Below are positions 9,645 through 13,215 of a stretch of DNA of 13,215 bases, piece after piece. The stretch spans positions 117,478 to 130,692 of the forward strand of contig NW_006766927.1 of the NCBI RefSeq assembly GCF_000275845.1, written 5' to 3'. Below the pieces are notes generated by a model, which saw only the letters and a list, made by a program, of their open reading frames with translations, did not search any database and was not told the origin of the DNA. Every line of letters starts with the position of its first letter. Position 1 is the stretch's first letter. The DNA is from Dichomitus squalens LYAD-421 SS1 (taxonomy: Eukaryota > Basidiomycota > Agaricomycetes > Polyporales > Polyporaceae). The position numbers were made by a program, and so were the translations under genes.

Positions 9645-11923
9645 ATGACAGCCCCTCATCTTGGTGCTTTCTCTGCTGCAGTTGCCGTATATCTCTTGTG
9701 GCTGCTAGTCCGCCATTACATATGGTATTCCCCCATAGACAAACTCCATGGACCTCCTCCCCCCTCCATTCTCCTAGGTCAGTACGATGCTCAGGCTTGC
9801 GAATCAGCTGACATGCGGCTGATGTTAATCGCAGGACACATTCCGGACATTGCGAAGCGCGATAGTCACAAGTGGTGGAGGAATCTCGCCACCACATACG
9901 GTCCTCTAGCAAAGTTGCAGGCTTTCTTTGGGGTGAGTGAGCGTGTCCGAATCGGTCGGGTCTATACACAGTACTCATGGGACGACTGCAGAGGCGCATG
10001 ATCTATACTTACGATCCGAAGGTTATGCATACAGTCCTCATCAAGGATGTTGAGTCCTTCCCGAAGATTACGTCTGCCTACACGTACGTTCTAGATTCCA
10101 GGTCCGTCAACTTTTGCTTGCTGAACCGAACACCACAGCGACGTCACTTTGCTGCTTGGACCCGGTCTATTGACAACGGACGGGGCGCAACACCGCAAGC
10201 AACGCAAACTCCTCAACCCAATCTTCTCGATAGCGCACCTCCGTGGCGTCTCGCATATCTTCTTCAATATCAATCACAGGGTGCGATCCAGCTGAAGTAA
10301 GCCATGACAGCATGCTGATGCCCCAAAAGTTGCGGAATGCAATCGGAAAGCGTCTGTGCACGGAGGAATGGCGTGTTCTAGATATAAACGGATGGATGGC
10401 CCGTACCACTCTCGAGATGCTTGGCCAAGCAGGCCTGGGTCACTCTTTCGACAATCTCCAACAGGACTCGACTGACTCATACGGAGAGTCTCTGAAGTCG
10501 TTCTTGTGAGTATATGCTTGCGTCTTCCCCATGACAATGCCTCGTTCAGCATTCGCCCCTGTCAGCCCTGTCTTCAGTCGTATACCCTTCCTACGTGTCT
10601 TCGTTAGCATGTTTGCCGACTACGTCCCGGAACGGCTCACGCGCAAGATTCTAGGGCTGGCTTATCCGTTTCCTAATGTGCTTCGCGTGCTAAAGCTTTC
10701 GGACACGATGACCAAACGCGCGAAGGAGATTGTCCACGAGAAGAAGAAGGCTTTAGAGAACGGCGATAAAGCACTTGCCCATCAGGTCGGAGAGGGGAAG
10801 GATATCATGAGCATTCTTTGTGAGTCGAGCCGTCTGCCTTCTGGTTGAGGATTCTCAATACACGGACTTCCAGTGAAGTACAATATGGCCGCATCTCAAG
10901 CTGAGAAGCTCACGGACGAAGAAGTGTTTGCTCAGATGTCGTGAGTACCTAGATCGTCGTCTTGAATTCTTGATGACTGATCTGATTCGCTACAGCAACT
11001 TCATCCTCGCGGGCATGGACACAACATCAAATGCGCTATCTCGTATCCTCAATGTACTCGCAGGCAATCCCGAGGCTCAAAACAAACTCAGGAACGAGAT
11101 TGTGGAAGCACGCGCCACTGTCGGAGAAGGAAATAATTTGGACATTCCTTACGATGTTCTCATTAAGCTTCCCTATCTCGACGCCGTCTGTCGTGAGACG
11201 CTGCGGCTATATGCTCCGGTCAACCTGATTGGTCGCACGTAAATGTTCACTTTGGCCTCCAAGGTAGACTTTGAGCTAATATATTGACATCAGCGCCAGA
11301 CATGATACCGTCCTACCGCTGTCGTCACCTGTTCGCCAGAAGGACGGAGCGCTCATGAATGAGTTCATCGTGCCCAGGGATACATTTATCCTGATGGATC
11401 TGCTGGGTTTCAACACGGACAAGCATATCTGGGGCGAAGATGCATTCGAGTGGCGGCCCGAGCGTTGGCTGGAGCCTCTCCCTGGCAAGCTGACAGACAT
11501 GAGGGTGCCCGGAGTGTATTCAAACCTGTAAGTGTCCTCAGTGTCCTGGACCAACATGGGCTCTGAGAAGCCTCTTATTGCGCAGGATGTCATTCAGTGG
11601 TGGTACGCGGTCCTGCATGTCAGTCTTCTCCAGACATTCTATTTCGGTTGTATCTCATCCGACTTCCCTAGCGGATTCATGTTCTCTCAATTGGAGATGA
11701 GTGAGTGTATATGGTCTCGCACGCGGCCATCTTCGCTCCAGCATTAACCCGCTCGCTCGATATAGAGGTCGTGCTCGCCGTCCTTTTGCCTGCGTTCGCG
11801 TTCGACTTAACTGACCAGCCCATCGTCTGGAACTCGGGCGCTGTGACGTACCCGACTATGGGAGAGGAGAGCACGCGCCCGGAAATGTTGTTGAAGGTCA
11901 AGGCTCTGGCTCAGGCGTCCTAG
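9645..11923 (+). CDS. cytochrome P450 monooxygenase (gene B), 12 exons, intact
   Basis: Heme-thiolate monooxygenase of 552 aa, paralog of gene A. Exons: 9645-9777, 9835-9932, 9992-10083, 10139-10280, 10330-10505, 10566-10819, 10874-10940, 10996-11238, 11294-11527, 11586-11618, 11672-11700, 11766-11923. All introns are GT-AG, 49-65 nt, at the same positions and phases as in A. Exons 2, 3, 4, 7, 9, 10 and 11 have the same lengths as in A. An N-terminal anchor (residues about 8-30) is followed by a PPPP hinge. Other hallmarks are HRKQRK, I-helix AGMDTT (326-331), K-helix ETLR (E388 to R391), PERW (457-460) and heme loop FSGGTRSCIG, with C490 as the axial ligand. B is longer than A in exon 6 by six codons, in exon 8 by five and at the C-terminus by four. 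It also differs just after the K-helix (VNLIGRT against VALLPRR in A), where P450s contact substrate, so the two may act on different substrates. Family and substrate are not assignable by eye. Confidence 0.9.
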
Positions 11924-12431
11924 CACTAACCCAGACAGTCCGTATTCAACCTTGCTTTTGCGCGCTTGAGCGAGGTCGATGGACTTGCGTCTGCAAATGT
12001 CGTAGGAGCTACTAGGTAGTCTTTGACCAATCCGTCGTAGTGTCGCACGTTCTCCTTGTCCCATAATGACTACGCGCAAGCGTGTTCTTATCACGTCATC
12101 GCTCAATTACATGTTGACCAACGCATTTCTAGGGTCTGTCACCTCGTCTCACGGAACCGTATAAAAGTGTGCTGAGCACGTGAGGGAACTATACGGAACT
12201 TCCGGGGGCTGACGAAGGTCTCGTAGTCATTTGCTTTCCTCCGACTAGGATAACGCGTGCGATATTGCGAGAAGTTCACGGTGTCCTTGAGTCGTGCGAA
12301 TGTGAACTCACTTTGAAGCGCGATGTTAGCTATAATCAATGACCGACTCATGTCAAAAGTAGGTAACAACACGAGTGAATACCGCCAGGACAACTCAAAG
12401 ATGCGGATTGTACGTCGACCTGAGTTGTGGT
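11924..12431. other. downstream flank of gene B, no gene recognised
   Basis: About 500 nt with no recognisable gene and no clear polyadenylation hexamer. It contains an isolated TATA box at 12160-12167 followed by the 11-base palindrome GTGCTGAGCAC, and a minus-strand open block at 12456-12139 (105 codons) without recognisable similarity. Confidence 0.45.
12160..12167 (+). promoter_or_regulatory. orphan TATA box followed by a palindrome
   Basis: TATAAAAG is the best TATA match in the window, but no plus-strand gene follows within several hundred bases. It is directly followed by GTGCTGAGCAC (12168-12178), a perfect palindrome around one central base. It could be left over from a lost gene or be chance. 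Confidence 0.3.
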
Positions 12432-13138
12432 CTAGGGTACTGAGTTCGTGAGACACGTTCGCCGACAGCTAATCTGTACGCAGGAGTGTCGGCAGAGCAG
12501 CTCGGCCTGCGACGATGCCAGTGCCAGACTCAACTTCGCCAGGCTCATCAGCAAATGTGCTGAACCGTGGCAGTGGCAATGCAATGCGTGCCCGGAATGA
12601 TAACACCAAAATTGGCAAGCAGGGAATTGGAACGCATAAGCTCGCCATTGCAAACCTTGGCGGGGCGAGTCGATAATAAGGCCGTCGGGGATTTTGATGG
12701 CAATGACATTGCCTGCAAGAAACTCGCCATATATAACTTATAGATTGACCATTGATTGACATACTTACAGAATGGGAATGACATGTGCACGGGTGAGACT
12801 GTATGCCTCTGTCGCTCAAATTGCCGCCCGGCGCTGATCGCTCCTTCGCCCGCAGCACACCTCACCCGTCACCGCTACCAAGTACTGTCTCTCGTCGTCG
12901 ATCGCTCTCCCCGAGCGGGCTTCAACCGGTTTCAAAGCTCTATCCTGCCAGATCTATCCCTTGCTTCTCACACATCAGTTTTGCGTGCTCAGCATGAGCA
13001 AAGTCTCCTGCGGTCCCCCAAGTCCATGGCAACTTGTCCAGTGCATGGTGTCTGACGCTACTGCGTTGCCCTTCAAGTCATCGATTCTTGATGCCTCCAT
13101 CGAAAGCGATTTTGAAGTCCCTTGCCTCCGAAGATGGG
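12432..13138 (-). pseudogene. decayed or many-exon coding region entering from the right edge
   Basis: Splice signals suggest a minus-strand gene. A C/T-rich acceptor with a CTAAC branch site (13169-13165) ends in AG at 13140-13139. A well-formed 56-nt intron (12768-12713) begins GTAAGT and ends TTTCTTGCAG, within the intron size range of the P450s. The sequence after 13138 stays open for about 55 codons in one frame, and the sequence after 12713 stays open in all three frames for more than 150 nt, with protein-like stretches that change frame (for example IAIKIPDGLIID, then ANFGVIIPGTHCIATATVQH, then DEPGEVESGTGIVAGRAALP). No single frame joins everything, so frameshifts or undetected introns must be present. 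I do not recognise the family. The plus-strand frames over the same stretch are judged to be shadows, though that is not certain. Confidence 0.25.
12713..12768 (-). other. predicted intron, 56 nt
   Basis: Read on the minus strand, the segment starts with the consensus donor GTAAGTATG and ends with the pyrimidine-rich acceptor TTTCTTGCAG. The length matches the 49-81 nt introns elsewhere in the window. The branch site is weak (no CTNAC). The pairing of donor and acceptor at this distance is the main evidence that a minus-strand gene existed here. Confidence 0.4.
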
Positions 13139-13215
13139 CTGGAGGGTGAGGAGAAGAGGGTTGGGTTAGGGTCAAGGCAGCGGATCGTGGCCAGCTTCAA
13201 TACTCCGGCACATGT

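Noticed and set aside
10545..10550. Alternative acceptor GTTCAG for intron 5 of gene B
   Set aside because: Using it puts exon 6 out of frame with the rest of the P450. The next CAG, at 10563-10565, restores the frame and matches gene A.
10531..10848. Separate small gene starting at an ATG at 10531
   Set aside because: Most of it is exon 6 of P450 gene B read in the correct frame, beginning inside intron 5. The acceptor at 10565 keeps the phase with exon 5.
5592..11923. A biosynthetic gene cluster
   Set aside because: Only P450s and a relic are recognisable. No terpene cyclase, polyketide synthase, peptide synthetase, transporter or pathway regulator is visible in the window.
12961..13149. 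Plus-strand frame containing DATALPFKSSILDA, which resembles a methyltransferase motif
   Set aside because: Only a short motif-like match. No glycine-rich SAM-binding motif precedes it in the frame, and the splice signals favour the minus strand.
13161..13172. Telomere-like GGGTTGGGTTAGGG on the plus strand
   Set aside because: There is only one exact TTAGGG unit and one degenerate neighbour. On the minus strand it is better explained as a CTAAC branch site and pyrimidine tract before a splice acceptor.
1..13215. CRISPR arrays, tRNA or rRNA genes, and intact transposons with terminal repeats
   Set aside because: No spaced direct repeats, no recognisable tRNA arms or rRNA sequence, and no paired terminal repeats or transposase motif were found by reading. 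A eukaryotic nuclear window would not be expected to carry CRISPR.

Overview
This window looks like nuclear DNA from a filamentous basidiomycete, probably an agaricomycete such as a wood-decay polypore. The evidence is genes split by many 49-81 nt GT-AG introns, about 50% GC, an agaricomycete-style F-box/leucine-rich protein, and a tandem family of membrane-anchored cytochrome P450s of the kind expanded in these fungi. The organism is inferred from style, not from a marker gene.

Layout, left to right. (1) 1-49: perhaps the first codons of a minus-strand gene leaving the window (weak). (2) 458-2329, minus: an intact single-exon F-box protein of 623 aa. (3) 2330-5591: about 3.3 kb with no recognisable gene. 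It holds two anomalously open single-frame stretches: plus 2359-3087 (weak), and minus 4593-3118 (better, with a 57-nt in-frame GT-AG intron that removes both local stops). (4) 5592-7885, plus: intact P450 gene A, 12 exons, 537 aa. (5) about 7958-9008, plus: a degenerate P450 relic that matches only exons 7-12 of its neighbours. (6) 9645-11923, plus: intact P450 gene B, 12 exons, 552 aa. (7) 11924-13215: no recognisable intact gene. It holds an orphan TATA box and, on the minus strand from the right edge, splice signals with frame-scrambled coding-like sequence that look like a decaying or many-exon gene entering from the right.

P450 genes A and B share all 11 intron positions and phases, and seven of their twelve exons have identical lengths. 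Both keep every hallmark of a working heme-thiolate monooxygenase: an N-terminal membrane anchor and proline hinge, the I-helix AGMDTT, the ExxR, the PERW, and FxxGxRxCxG. They are tandem paralogs with a third, dead copy between them. No other biosynthetic gene (cyclase, synthase, transporter, reductase) is recognisable here, so the sequence supports a P450 expansion locus but not a metabolic gene cluster. The F-box gene is probably an unrelated neighbour.

The exon models of A and B were assembled by hand from splice signals, reading-phase continuity and comparison of the two paralogs. They are well supported internally but not checked against transcripts. I did not find a convincing new biological system. 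The best leads are the P450 relic, the heme-loop microexons, and the two unexplained minus-strand coding-like regions.
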